Shown one piece after another: positions 23,405-31,830 of a stretch of 35,901 nucleotides of DNA. Under the pieces are notes generated by a model that did not search any database, had not been told where the DNA came from, and saw only the letters and a program-made list of their open reading frames with translations. How positions within the stretch are numbered: position 1 is the stretch's first letter; each line of letters opens with the position of its first letter. The position numbers and the translations under genes were made by a program. Source of the DNA: Oscillospiraceae bacterium (GTDB lineage Bacteria; Bacillota; Clostridia; Oscillospirales; CAG-272); assembly GCA_015063695.1 (NCBI GenBank), contig SVTQ01000024.1, positions 1-35,901 of the forward strand. The letters run 5' to 3'.

Positions 23405-25810
23405 ATGAAATACGATTTTAAATCAACAGAAGAAAAATGGCAAAAAATATGGGAGGAAACAGGCGTTTTTCACGCTGAAGACAACAGCGAAAAGCCCAAA
23501 TTCTACGGTCTTGTAGAATTCCCCTATCCCAGCGGTGCAGGTATGCACGTTGGTCACATCAAGGCTTATTCCGGCCTTGAAGTAGTTTCCAGAAAGAAGA
23601 GAATGGAAGGATATAACGTTCTTTTCCCCATCGGCTTTGACGCTTTCGGCCTTCCTACAGAAAACTATGCTATAAAGACAGGCATTCACCCCAGAGCCGT
23701 AACAGATAAGAACATTGCAAACTTCTCTGACCAGCTGAAGAGAGTAGGCTTCTCCTTTGACTGGAACAGAGTTGTAGATACAACAGACGAGGACTATTAT
23801 AAGTGGACACAGTGGATATTCCTCAAGATGTTTGAAAACGGTCTCGTTTTCAGAGATAAGACCCTTGTAAACTACTGCCCCTCCTGTAAGGTAGTTCTTT
23901 CCAACGAGGACTCTCAGGGCGGCAAGTGCGATATCTGCCACAGCGATATCGTTCAGAAGTCCAAGGACGTCTGGTATCTCAGAATTACAGAATACGCAGA
24001 TAAGCTGCTCCAGGGTCTTGAAGAGGTCGATTACCTTCCCAATATCAAGATGCAGCAGGTAAACTGGATCGGTAAGTCTAAGGGCGCATTCGTAAACTTT
24101 GAGATCAAGGGCACAAATGAAAAACTTAAGATATATACAACAAGACCCGATACCCTTTTCGGAGTAACCTTCATGGTAATGGCTCCCGAGCATCCCATGC
24201 TCGAGGCAAATAAGGATATCATTCCCAACTATGCCGACGTTGAAGCATACCGCGAGGAATGCTCCAAGAAGAGCGAATTTGAAAGAACACAACTCGTCAA
24301 GGATAAGACGGGTGTGAGAGTTGAAGGTATCTCTGCGGTAAACCCCGTAAACGGAAAGGAAATTCCCATTTACATTTCCGACTACGTAATGATGGGCTAC
24401 GGCACGGGTGCTATCATGGCAGTTCCCGCGCACGACGGACGTGACTACGACTTTGCAAAGAAGTTCGGTATTGATATTATTGAAGTAATCAAGGGCGGAG
24501 ACATTTCCGTTGAAGCATATACAGGTGACGGTGAAGTTGTTAACTCCGACTTCCTTAACGGCCTCACAAACAAGCAGGATTCCATCGAAAAGATGCTTTC
24601 CTACCTTGAAGAAAAGGGAATAGGCGAAGCAGGCGTACAGTACAAGATGAAGGACTGGGCGTTCAACCGTCAGAGATACTGGGGTGAACCCATTCCTCTC
24701 GTTCACTGCCCCGTTTGCGGCGTTGTTGCCGTACCCTATGAAGAGCTTCCTCTCCGTCTTCCCAAGATGGAAAACTTCGAACCCGGCTCAGACGGCGAAA
24801 GCCCTCTTGCAAAGGTAGAAGAATACGTTAACTGTAAGTGTCCTCACTGCGGCGCGGATGCAAAGCGCGAAACAGATACAATGCCTCAGTGGGCAGGTTC
24901 TTCATGGTACTTCCTCCGTTATATCGACCCCCACAATACGGAAGCTTTTGCAGCGGAAGACAAGCTGAAGTACTGGCTTCCCGTTGACTGGTACAACGGC
25001 GGTATGGAACACGTAACACGTCACCTTATCTACTCCCGTTTCTGGTATAAGTTCCTCTATGACATGGGTCTCGTTCCTTATGCAGAGCCCTACGCAAAGA
25101 GAACTGCTCAGGGCCTTATTCTCGGTCCCGACGGTGATAAGATGAGTAAGTCCAAGGGTAACGTTGTTGACCCTAATGACGTTGTTAACGTATACGGTGC
25201 AGACGTTCTCCGTACCTACGTTCTCTTTATGGGCGACTATGAAAAGGCGGCTCCCTGGTCCGAGGACAGCGTTAAGGGCTGTAAGAGATTTATCGACCGT
25301 GTATGGAAGCTTCTCGACATCCTCACAGACGGCGACGAATTCTCCGCAGAGCTTGAAACTTCCTTCCATAAGACTATAAAGAAGGTTACAGAGGATATCG
25401 AAACACTCAAATATAACACGGCTATCGCGGCTCTTATGACTCTTATCAATGAAATTTACGATAAAGGAAGCATCACAAAGGGTGAAATGGCGGCGTTCCT
25501 TACAATGCTCAATCCCTTTGCTCCTCACATCACAGAAGAAATGTGGCAGGTATGCGGCTTCGAAGGTATGCTGGCAAACGGTAAGTGGTGCAAGTGGGAC
25601 GAAGCCAAGACAGTTGATGCAACCATTGAAGTTCCCGTACAGATCTGCGGTAAGCTCCGCGCAACGGTAAAGGTAGCTTCCGATGCAGATGCATCTACAG
25701 TTATTGCAACTGCAAAGGCAGACGAAAAGATCGCAGAGCTCCTCGAGGGCAAGAATATAATCAAAGAGATCTACGTTCCCGGTAAGATCGTAAATATCGT
25801 AGCTAAATAA
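23405..25810 (+). CDS. leuS: Leucyl-tRNA synthetase
   Basis: This class Ia synthetase charges tRNA-Leu. Its 801 residues include the HIGH-type motif YPSGAGMHVGHIKAY (HVGH 48-51), a zinc-binding pair CPSC...CDIC, the CP1 editing domain (TTRPDTLFGVTFMV, the Thr-rich proofreading strand; ITAVPAHDGRDYDFAKKF-like segment), a second zinc region (CPVCGVV ... CPHCGAD), KMSKS at 579-583, and an anticodon-binding domain ending in IYVPGKIVNIVAK. It is complete. A short structured leader precedes it and a terminator-like hairpin follows. Confidence 0.98.
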   Translation: MKYDFKSTEEKWQKIWEETGVFHAEDNSEKPKFYGLVEFPYPSGAGMHVGHIKAYSGLEVVSRKKRMEGYNVLFPIGFDAFGLPTENYAIKTGIHPRAVTDKNIANFSDQLKRVGFSFDWNRVVDTTDEDYYKWTQWIFLKMFENGLVFRDKTLVNYCPSCKVVLSNEDSQGGKCDICHSDIVQKSKDVWYLRITEYADKLLQGLEEVDYLPNIKMQQVNWIGKSKGAFVNFEIKGTNEKLKIYTTRPDTLFGVTFMVMAPEHPMLEANKDIIPNYADVEAYREECSKKSEFERTQLVKDKTGVRVEGISAVNPVNGKEIPIYISDYVMMGYGTGAIMAVPAHDGRDYDFAKKFGIDIIEVIKGGDISVEAYTGDGEVVNSDFLNGLTNKQDSIEKMLSYLEEKGIGEAGVQYKMKDWAFNRQRYWGEPIPLVHCPVCGVVAVPYEELPLRLPKMENFEPGSDGESPLAKVEEYVNCKCPHCGADAKRETDTMPQWAGSSWYFLRYIDPHNTEAFAAEDKLKYWLPVDWYNGGMEHVTRHLIYSRFWYKFLYDMGLVPYAEPYAKRTAQGLILGPDGDKMSKSKGNVVDPNDVVNVYGADVLRTYVLFMGDYEKAAPWSEDSVKGCKRFIDRVWKLLDILTDGDEFSAELETSFHKTIKKVTEDIETLKYNTAIAALMTLINEIYDKGSITKGEMAAFLTMLNPFAPHITEEMWQVCGFEGMLANGKWCKWDEAKTVDATIEVPVQICGKLRATVKVASDADASTVIATAKADEKIAELLEGKNIIKEIYVPGKIVNIVAK

Positions 25811-25813
25811 ACA

Positions 25814-25856
25814 GAGCAGCTTCTCGTTTTACCGAGATTTTCGTTCACTGCTTTTT
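25814..25856 (+). terminator. Probable terminator after leuS
   Basis: AGCAG pairs with CTGCT and encloses a CTCG/CGAG inner stem; TTTTT follows. The outer stem is short, so efficiency is uncertain. Confidence 0.5.
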
Positions 25857-25915
25857 CCGATGAACAGTATTTTTCCAAAATGCGAAAAAATCGTCAAAAA
25901 AATGGAAATTCGGTA

Positions 25916-25944
25916 TTGACAGACGGGAAAAGTTAGTATATAAT
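25916..25944 (+). promoter_or_regulatory. Consensus sigma-A promoter of rpsU
   Basis: TTGACA (25916-25921), 17-base spacer, TATAAT (25939-25944): an exact consensus match, with A-tracts upstream, as at the infC promoter. Confidence 0.9.
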
Positions 25945-25995
25945 ATCACGGAGAGTTCATCTCAGTTGCTTAAAGCGAAGGGAGGGAAACAGAAT

Positions 25996-26172
25996 ATGGC
26001 AGAAATCAGAGTTAAAGAGGGCGAATCCCTTGATAGCGCACTTCGTCGTTTTAAGCGTCAGTGTCAGCGTTCGGGTATCCAGGCTGAACTTCGTAAGAGA
26101 GAATGTTACGAAAAGCCCAGCGTAAAGAAGAAGAAGAAGTCCGAAGCTGCTCGTAAGCGTAAGTATAAGTAA
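25996..26172 (+). CDS. rpsU: 30S ribosomal protein S21
   Basis: This 58-residue basic protein begins [21 protein letters not shown] and ends in the Lys/Arg tail [16 protein letters not shown]21 sits near the anti-Shine-Dalgarno end of 16S rRNA. GGAGGG at 25981-25986 is nine bases before this ATG; a TTG-type extension 30 bases upstream would add residues not seen in the family. It is monocistronic here, with its own promoter and terminator, and is not next to dnaG or yqeY. Confidence 0.96.
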   Translation: MAEIRVKEGESLDSALRRFKRQCQRSGIQAELRKRECYEKPSVKKKKKSEAARKRKYK

Positions 26173-26195
26173 TAACGCTTATTAACTTCAAAACC

Positions 26196-26226
26196 AAAAG
26201 GAACCGTTAAATGTCGGTTCCTTTTT
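26196..26226 (+). terminator. Terminator of rpsU
   Basis: AAAAGGAACCG pairs with CGGTTCCTTTTT around an 8-9 base loop; a clear intrinsic terminator. Confidence 0.9.
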
Positions 26227-26299
26227 ACGTTTTCGGAGCTGTACTTTATTAAATGAAGAAAAAATATTAAAGTTTTTCTTAACTCAAAGCGGAAATTTG

Positions 26300-26328
26300 T
26301 TGACTATGGAAAGAAAAGCTTGTATAAT
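26300..26328 (+). promoter_or_regulatory. Sigma-A promoter of rhaB
   Basis: TTGACT (26300-26305), 17-base spacer, TATAAT (26323-26328), 35 bases before the start codon. No operator palindrome or cre-like site was evident to me between it and the gene. Confidence 0.85.
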
Positions 26329-26363
26329 ATACGATAGAAGACTATGTGACGGAGGATGAAACA

Positions 26364-27836
26364 TTGAGTAAAAGAGTCCTTGCTATCGACCTTGGCGCTT
26401 CTAGCGGACGAGGAATCGTAGGTTCCTATGACGGAGAGAAGATAACCCTTGAGGAGGTTCACCGTTTTTCAAACGATCCCCTTCAGATCGGCGGGAGCTT
26501 CTATTGGGATACTCTCAGACTTTTGCATGAGATAAAAACTGCGATCCTTAAGTGTGCAGGTAACGGCGGTATCGATACTGTCGGTATCGACACGTGGGGC
26601 GTTGACTACGGCTATATAGATAAAAGCGGCGCGCTTATCTCTGTTCCTTATCATTACAGAGACGAGAGAACACTTCCCGAAATGGAAAGAGTTTATTCTA
26701 AGGTTCCTTATGCAGAGCTTTACGGTAAAACAGGTATTGAATCCATGAGCTTCAATACTGTGTTCCAGATGAGCGCTGACCTTTCAAACCGTCCCTGGAT
26801 AGTTGAAAACGCAGACAAGATGCTTCTCACTCCCGACCTTCTCGGCTATTTCCTTACCGATAAGATGGCATGTGAATATACCATAGGCTCCACAACAGCT
26901 CTTATGGATGCTGAAAGCAGAACCTTTTCTAAGGATATAATGGACAAGCTCGGTATTCCCGACAGACTTTTTGCACCTGTTGTAATGCCCGGAAGCGTCC
27001 TCGGAAAGCTTGCCGACACAGTTGATGAGGAAACGGGTAATACGGGGGCGGTCGTTGTAAACGTTCCTTCTCATGATACCTCCTCTGCGGTTCTTTCCGT
27101 TCCTGCAGAAGAAAAGGACTTTCTGTTCATCAGCAGCGGAACCTGGTCCCTTATGGGTACCGAAAACGAATGTCCCATCATCAACGAGACCTCCGAAAAG
27201 TACAGCTTTACAAATGAGGGCGGCGTTGACGGAAAGATAAACGTAATGAAGAATATCATGGGTCTCTGGCTCATTCAGGAATCCCGCCGTCAGTGGAAAC
27301 GCGAAGGAAAGGAATATTCCTTCAATGAGCTTGAAGCTATGGCAAAGGACGCGGAAATGCTCAAATACATAATCGACCCCGATGATGCTTCCTTCAATAA
27401 GGCGGGCAACCTCCCGAAGCGAATCGCAGACTTCTGTGAAAAGACAGGACAGGGAAGACCCGAAACAGTGGGTGAGATCATGCGCTGTATTTACGAGAGC
27501 CTTTGCCTCAAATACAGATTTACCGCCGAAAAGCTTGAAGAGCTCTGCTCCAAGAATTACAGCTCAATTAATATTGTAGGCGGCGGTACAAAGGAAAAGC
27601 TTCTCTGCCAGTACGTTGCAGACTGTACGGGCAAGAAGGTCTCAGCAGGTCCCGTTGAGGCAACAGCTATAGGTAACATCTCAATGCAGCTTATTGCAGC
27701 AGGTGAATTTGCTGACGTAATGGAAGCAAGAAGCGCGATCAGAAAGTCCTTTGACGTTGAGAATTACGTTCCTTCTGCTGAGAATAAAGATAAATGGGAC
27801 GCGGCTTATGCAAAATTCTGCGAAATTCTCGGCTGA
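26364..27836 (+). CDS. rhaB: Rhamnulokinase, FGGY family
   Basis: The enzyme phosphorylates L-rhamnulose to L-rhamnulose-1-phosphate. The match to RhaB rather than other FGGY kinases rests on VLAIDLGASSGRG (5-17), IDTWGVDYGYID (75-86), YHYRDERT, EYTIGSTTALMD, VVNVPSHDTSSAVLSVP, FISSGTWSLMGTE, FTNEGGVDGKINVMKNIMGLWLIQESRRQW and INIVGGGTKEKLLCQYVADCTGKKV. The start is TTG at 26364, eight bases after GGAGG; a GTG at 26346 in frame lies before that Shine-Dalgarno. 490 residues is normal. rhaA, rhaD, rhaM, transporter and regulator genes are not adjacent, so the rest of the pathway must be elsewhere or absent. Confidence 0.92.
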   Translation: MSKRVLAIDLGASSGRGIVGSYDGEKITLEEVHRFSNDPLQIGGSFYWDTLRLLHEIKTAILKCAGNGGIDTVGIDTWGVDYGYIDKSGALISVPYHYRDERTLPEMERVYSKVPYAELYGKTGIESMSFNTVFQMSADLSNRPWIVENADKMLLTPDLLGYFLTDKMACEYTIGSTTALMDAESRTFSKDIMDKLGIPDRLFAPVVMPGSVLGKLADTVDEETGNTGAVVVNVPSHDTSSAVLSVPAEEKDFLFISSGTWSLMGTENECPIINETSEKYSFTNEGGVDGKINVMKNIMGLWLIQESRRQWKREGKEYSFNELEAMAKDAEMLKYIIDPDDASFNKAGNLPKRIADFCEKTGQGRPETVGEIMRCIYESLCLKYRFTAEKLEELCSKNYSSINIVGGGTKEKLLCQYVADCTGKKVSAGPVEATAIGNISMQLIAAGEFADVMEARSAIRKSFDVENYVPSAENKDKWDAAYAKFCEILG

Positions 27837-27927
27837 TATTGTGATTTTGTTATAAAATTATAATAATTTACCGCGAATTGAAAATTTTATTTTAATAAAT
27901 CGATTTAACTGTGCGAAACATTAAATT

Positions 27928-27956
27928 TTGTGATACAATAACATTTATAATATTAT
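27928..27956 (+). promoter_or_regulatory. Possible promoter of prs
   Basis: TTGTGA (27928-27933), 17 bases, TATTAT (27951-27956). The 180-base spacer 27837-28016 is extremely A+T-rich, so other -10-like hexamers (TATAAT at 27946, TACAAT at 27934) compete and this choice is uncertain. No terminator for rhaB was found in it. Confidence 0.4.
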
Positions 27957-28016
27957 AAGACAACGCATTTTGCGTTTGTAAATTAGTTTGATAGTTATTT
28001 TAAGGGGGAAAAACAG

Positions 28017-29174
28017 ATGGGTAATTTGTACGGAGAACTCGGCGTAATTGGAATGAGAGGCTGTGAAGGCTTTGTTGAACAGGTTGACAGCTATCTTCGT
28101 GAGTGGAGAAGACACGGCGACGAAGAAACATATCTTATTGAAACCGATTGTCCCAGATTCGGTTCAGGTGAAGCAAAGGCTATCGTTCATGAATCCATGA
28201 GAGGTCACGACCTTTATATTATCACCGATATGTTCAATCACAGCGTAAAGTATAAGATGTACGGTGAGTCCGTTCCCATGAGTCCCGATGACCACTACGC
28301 TGACCTTAAGAGAATAATTGCCGCAATCGGCGGTAAGGCAAGAAGAATTTCCGTTATTATGCCTATGCTTTACGAAGGTAGACAGCATAAGCGTACTACC
28401 CGTGAATCTCTTGACTGTGCCATGTCCCTTCAGGAGCTTGTAAACATGGGCGTTACAAACATCATCACATTTGATGCACATGACCCCAGAGTACAGAATG
28501 CTATTCCTCTCAGCGGTTTTGACAACGTAAGACCTACATACCAGATGCTCAAGGCTCTTACAAAGCGTTACCCCGATATCAGCCTTTCCAGTGATGATAT
28601 CATGGTTATCGCTCCCGATGAAGGTGCAATGTCCAGAAGCATGTACTACGCATCCGTTATGGGTATCGAGCTCGGTATGTTCTATAAGCGCCGTAATTAC
28701 TCCGTAATTATCGACGGTAAGAACCCCATTGAAGCTCATGAATACCTCGGCCGCGACATCAAAGACAAGGACGTTATCGTTGTTGACGATATGCTCGCAT
28801 CCGGCGACTCTATTCTCGACGTATCCCTCCAGCTCAAGGAAAAGGGTGCAAAGAGAATATTCCTATTCGTAACCTTCGCTATCTTCACAAGCGGTTACGA
28901 ACGCATCCAGAAGGCGTACGACGAAGGTCTCTTCACACAGATCTTCGCAACTAACCTGGTATATGCTCCCGATGAGCTTCTCCAGAAGCCTTGGTTCACA
29001 CAGGTAAATATGTGTAAGTACGTTGCTTACATTATTGATACACTCAACCATGACGAAAGCATCAGCACTCTTCTTAACCCCGTTAAGAGAATTCACGCTC
29101 TGCTTGACTCCCAGGCTGAAAAAGTTGCAAAATCCAAGGAAGAGCAGCTCGCGCTTCCCAAGGAAGGCAACTGA
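28017..29174 (+). CDS. prs: Divergent ribose-phosphate pyrophosphokinase (PRPP synthetase)
   Basis: PRPP synthetase transfers pyrophosphate from ATP to ribose-5-phosphate, feeding purine, pyrimidine, His, Trp and NAD synthesis. The PRPP loop is clear (VVDDMLASGDSI, about 255-266), as are an FGSGEAKAIVHESMRGHDLYII segment like the FSDGE...ESVRGxDVFII of classical enzymes and an ITFDAHDPRVQNAI segment like MDLHAxQIQGFF. But the chain has 385 residues instead of about 315, lacks the usual FSGTSNPELA start, has YEGRQHKRTTRESLDC where classical enzymes have YARQDRK, and has a ~60-residue C-terminal extension. Similar long forms occur in Clostridia. AAGGGGG precedes the ATG. It is the only prs-like gene in the window. 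Confidence 0.85.
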   Translation: MGNLYGELGVIGMRGCEGFVEQVDSYLREWRRHGDEETYLIETDCPRFGSGEAKAIVHESMRGHDLYIITDMFNHSVKYKMYGESVPMSPDDHYADLKRIIAAIGGKARRISVIMPMLYEGRQHKRTTRESLDCAMSLQELVNMGVTNIITFDAHDPRVQNAIPLSGFDNVRPTYQMLKALTKRYPDISLSSDDIMVIAPDEGAMSRSMYYASVMGIELGMFYKRRNYSVIIDGKNPIEAHEYLGRDIKDKDVIVVDDMLASGDSILDVSLQLKEKGAKRIFLFVTFAIFTSGYERIQKAYDEGLFTQIFATNLVYAPDELLQKPWFTQVNMCKYVAYIIDTLNHDESISTLLNPVKRIHALLDSQAEKVAKSKEEQLALPKEGN

Positions 29175-29190
29175 TAAACTTACAAAGTCA

Positions 29191-29216
29191 AGATGCCAAT
29201 TAATTTGGGCATCTTC
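29191..29216 (+). terminator. Hairpin after prs, probable weak terminator
   Basis: AAGATGCC (29191-29198) pairs with GGCATCTT (29209-29216), and inner AA/TT pairs extend it with one bulged G. The T-run is poor, so some readthrough into argS is likely. Confidence 0.55.
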
Positions 29217-29242
29217 TAATAACTCTTTGGAGATAAACTGTT

Positions 29243-30955
29243 ATGATACAATTTAAGAAGACTGTGGCGTCTTATATCGAAAAGGCAGTAAATGTATCCT
29301 TCCCCGGAAGTGAGCTTACCGCCTCCGATTTTGCCGCTATGCTTGAATATCCCCCGGACACTTCCATGGGTGACGTTGCGCTTCCTTGCTTTAAGCTCAG
29401 CCGCTCATTCAGAAAAGCTCCCCCCATGATTGCGGAAACTCTTGCCGCAGGCGAATACGGTCCTGAAATCAGTGAAGTTAACGCTGTTTCCGGTTACCTT
29501 AACTTCAAGATCTCAAACGATTACCTTACGAAGGACGTGCTGAGCGCCGTTCTTGAAAAGGGCGAAAAATACGGCTCCAACGAATCGGGCAAGGGAAAGG
29601 TCTGCGTTCTTGACTACTCCTCTCCCAACGTTGCAAAGCCCTTCCATATCGGTCACCTCGGAACGACCGTTATCGGTCATTCCCTTAAGCTTCTCCATGA
29701 GTTTGCAGGTTATGAATGTATCGGTATCAACCACCTTGGCGACTGGGGCACACAGTTCGGTAAGATGATAGTTGCCTTCAGAAAATGGGGCAATAAGGAA
29801 GAGATCGAAGCGTCGGGTATTGACGGGCTCGTGGCTCTTTACGTGAAGTTCCACGCCGAAGCTGAAGCAGACCCCGCCCTTGAGGATGAAGCAAGAGCAG
29901 AGTTCAAAAAGCTTGAACAGAACGATCCCGAAAACATCGAGCTCTGGAAGTGGATAATCGGCATCAGTCTTAAAGAATACGAAATTACTTACGGTCAGCT
30001 GGGAATTACCTTCGACAGCTACAACGGCGAAAGCTTTTACACAGATAAGATGCCCGCACAGGTTCAGAAGATAAGAGATGCAGGCATCCTTAAAATAGAT
30101 GACGGCGCGTCCATCGTTGACCTTGAAGAATACGGCATGCCCCCTTGCCTTATTCTTAAGAAGGACGGCTCAACTCTTTATCCCACCCGTGATATAGCGG
30201 CGGCAGTGTACAGAAAAGATACGTATAAGTTCGATAAGTGTATCTACGTAACCTCTGCAGGGCAGAGCCTTCACTTTGCGCAGTGGTTCAAGGTGGTTTC
30301 TCTCATGGGTTATGACTGGGAAAACAGCCTTATCCACGTTCCCTATGGCACGGTAAGTATCGACGGTGCAAAGCTTGCCACAAGAAGCGGAAACGTAGTT
30401 CTTCTCCGCGACCTTTTCCAGCAGGCAATAGATAAAGTAAATGCAATTATAGACGAAAAGAACCCCGATCTTCCCAATAAAGCGGAAACTGCCGAGGCCG
30501 TCGGTGTCGGTGCTATAGTCTTCCATTATCTCTTTAATAACAGAATTAAGGATATAAACTTCAGCATGGATGCGGCTCTCAGCTTTGAAGGAAACACAGG
30601 TCCCTATGCACAGTATACCTATGCAAGAACCTGCAGTGTACTTTCCAAGGCGGGCGATTTCGACCGCAGTGCGGTTCCTTCCTTAACAGAGCCGGATGAG
30701 GCTGAGCTTCTTAAGGTTCTCGCCCTCTTCCCCGAGAAGGTTGAAAGCGCAATCAAGGAATACGAGCCCTCCGTCATCACACGTTACATTATTGAGGTTT
30801 GCTCTGCATTCAACCGTTTTTATCATAACTGTCAGATCCTTTCCGCGGAGGATGAAGGTGTAAAGAATACACGTCTTCTTCTTACGGAAGCGGCAAAGAT
30901 CACTCTCGGCAACGCATTGAGACTTATATGCCTCAAGACTCCCGAGAAAATATAA
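29243..30955 (+). CDS. argS: Arginyl-tRNA synthetase
   Basis: This class I synthetase needs tRNA-Arg to activate Arg. The N-terminal ArgS-specific domain covers about 1-110. The HIGH motif is in YSSPNVAKPFHIGHLGTT (HIGH 135-138). GINHLGDWGTQFGKMIVAF and the KMSKS-equivalent loop near LATRSGNVVLLRDL (a degenerate KMSKS is normal in many ArgS) follow, then the anticodon-binding DALRFEGNTG-like segment (ALSFEGNTGPYAQYTYAR) and the C-terminal helical domain. 570 residues is normal. yebC follows after a 30-base gap. Confidence 0.97.
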   Translation: MIQFKKTVASYIEKAVNVSFPGSELTASDFAAMLEYPPDTSMGDVALPCFKLSRSFRKAPPMIAETLAAGEYGPEISEVNAVSGYLNFKISNDYLTKDVLSAVLEKGEKYGSNESGKGKVCVLDYSSPNVAKPFHIGHLGTTVIGHSLKLLHEFAGYECIGINHLGDWGTQFGKMIVAFRKWGNKEEIEASGIDGLVALYVKFHAEAEADPALEDEARAEFKKLEQNDPENIELWKWIIGISLKEYEITYGQLGITFDSYNGESFYTDKMPAQVQKIRDAGILKIDDGASIVDLEEYGMPPCLILKKDGSTLYPTRDIAAAVYRKDTYKFDKCIYVTSAGQSLHFAQWFKVVSLMGYDWENSLIHVPYGTVSIDGAKLATRSGNVVLLRDLFQQAIDKVNAIIDEKNPDLPNKAETAEAVGVGAIVFHYLFNNRIKDINFSMDAALSFEGNTGPYAQYTYARTCSVLSKAGDFDRSAVPSLTEPDEAELLKVLALFPEKVESAIKEYEPSVITRYIIEVCSAFNRFYHNCQILSAEDEGVKNTRLLLTEAAKITLGNALRLICLKTPEKI

Positions 30956-30985
30956 GAATTATCTATATAGTTTTAGAGGTGTATT

Positions 30986-31720
30986 ATGTCAGGACACAGC
31001 AAATGGAATAATATCAAAAACAAAAAAGAAAAGACCGATGCTCAGAAGGCTAAGGTATTTACAAAGATCGGTAAGGAGATCGCTATCGCAGTTCGTGCAG
31101 GCGGTCCCGACCCGAACGTCAACAGAAAGCTCAAGGACCTTATCGCAAAGGCTAAGAGCCTTAACGTTCCCAACGATAACATCGAGCGTTCCATTAAGAA
31201 GGCAAGCGGCGCAGACAGCGTTGCTTACGAAGAGATCGTATACGAAGGCTACGGTCCTTCCGGTATTGCCGTAATCGTTGAAACAGCAACAGATAACAGA
31301 AACAGAACTGCATCCGAAATGCGTCACTACTTTGACAAGTACGGCGGAAACCTCGGTCAGAGCGGCTGCGTATCTTATATGTTTGACGACAAGGGCGTTA
31401 TAATCATCACAAATGAAGACGGTGACGTTGACGAAGATGCTCTTATGGAAACGTCTCTTGAAGCAGGTGCGGCTGACTTCATGGCAGACGACGGCGTTTT
31501 TGAAATCTATACGGAACCCGATGACCTCGATGCAGTTCGCGAAGCTATCGAAGCCAAGGGATATAAGATCGAATCCGCTGAGCTTGACAGAATTCCTCAG
31601 ACATATATCACCCTTGAGAGCGAAGACGATATCAAGAACATGAATCTTCTTATCGAGCACCTTGAGGACAATGATGACGTACAGGAGATCTATCACAACT
31701 GGGAAAACAGTGAAGACTGA
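30986..31720 (+). CDS. yebC: YebC/PmpR-family protein (TACO1 family)
   Basis: The family start MSGHSKWNNIKNKKEKTDAQKAKVFTKIGKEI is present, with NVPNDNIERSIKKASG, YEGYGPSGIAVIVETATDNRNRTASEMRHYFDKYGGNLG and, at the end, LIEHLEDNDDVQEIYHNWE. YebC proteins have been described both as DNA-binding regulators and as factors that relieve ribosome stalling; the present protein could be either. 244 residues is normal. TTTTAGAGGTG precedes the ATG. It is followed by a strong hairpin. Confidence 0.95.
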   Translation: MSGHSKWNNIKNKKEKTDAQKAKVFTKIGKEIAIAVRAGGPDPNVNRKLKDLIAKAKSLNVPNDNIERSIKKASGADSVAYEEIVYEGYGPSGIAVIVETATDNRNRTASEMRHYFDKYGGNLGQSGCVSYMFDDKGVIIITNEDGDVDEDALMETSLEAGAADFMADDGVFEIYTEPDDLDAVREAIEAKGYKIESAELDRIPQTYITLESEDDIKNMNLLIEHLEDNDDVQEIYHNWENSED

Positions 31721-31736
31721 TTTTAAGCAGTGCTTA

Positions 31737-31764
31737 TTCGGCGGTATTTTGCGATACCGCCGAA
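31737..31764 (+). terminator. Hairpin after yebC
   Basis: TTCGGCGGTAT-TTTGCG-ATACCGCCGAA is a perfect 11-bp stem. A TTTT lies seven bases later rather than directly after it, so it may act as an mRNA 3' stabiliser or a partial terminator. Confidence 0.65.
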
Positions 31765-31830
31765 ACATGTTTTATAACAAATTATTCATATCGGCATACG
31801 GGGGTTAATCCGTTTGTCGTGGAGGTGTGT

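Noticed and set aside
23423..24706. 427-codon minus-strand frame opposite leuS
   Set aside because: Same antisense artefact caused by codon bias; leuS is complete and certain.
27837..28016. Riboswitch (purine or PRPP type) before prs
   Set aside because: The spacer is nearly all A/T with no G+C-rich stems or known aptamer motifs; only promoter-like hexamers are visible.
30989..31768. 259-codon minus-strand frame opposite yebC
   Set aside because: Antisense to a well-recognised gene, hydrophobic/Cys-rich translation typical of mirror frames.
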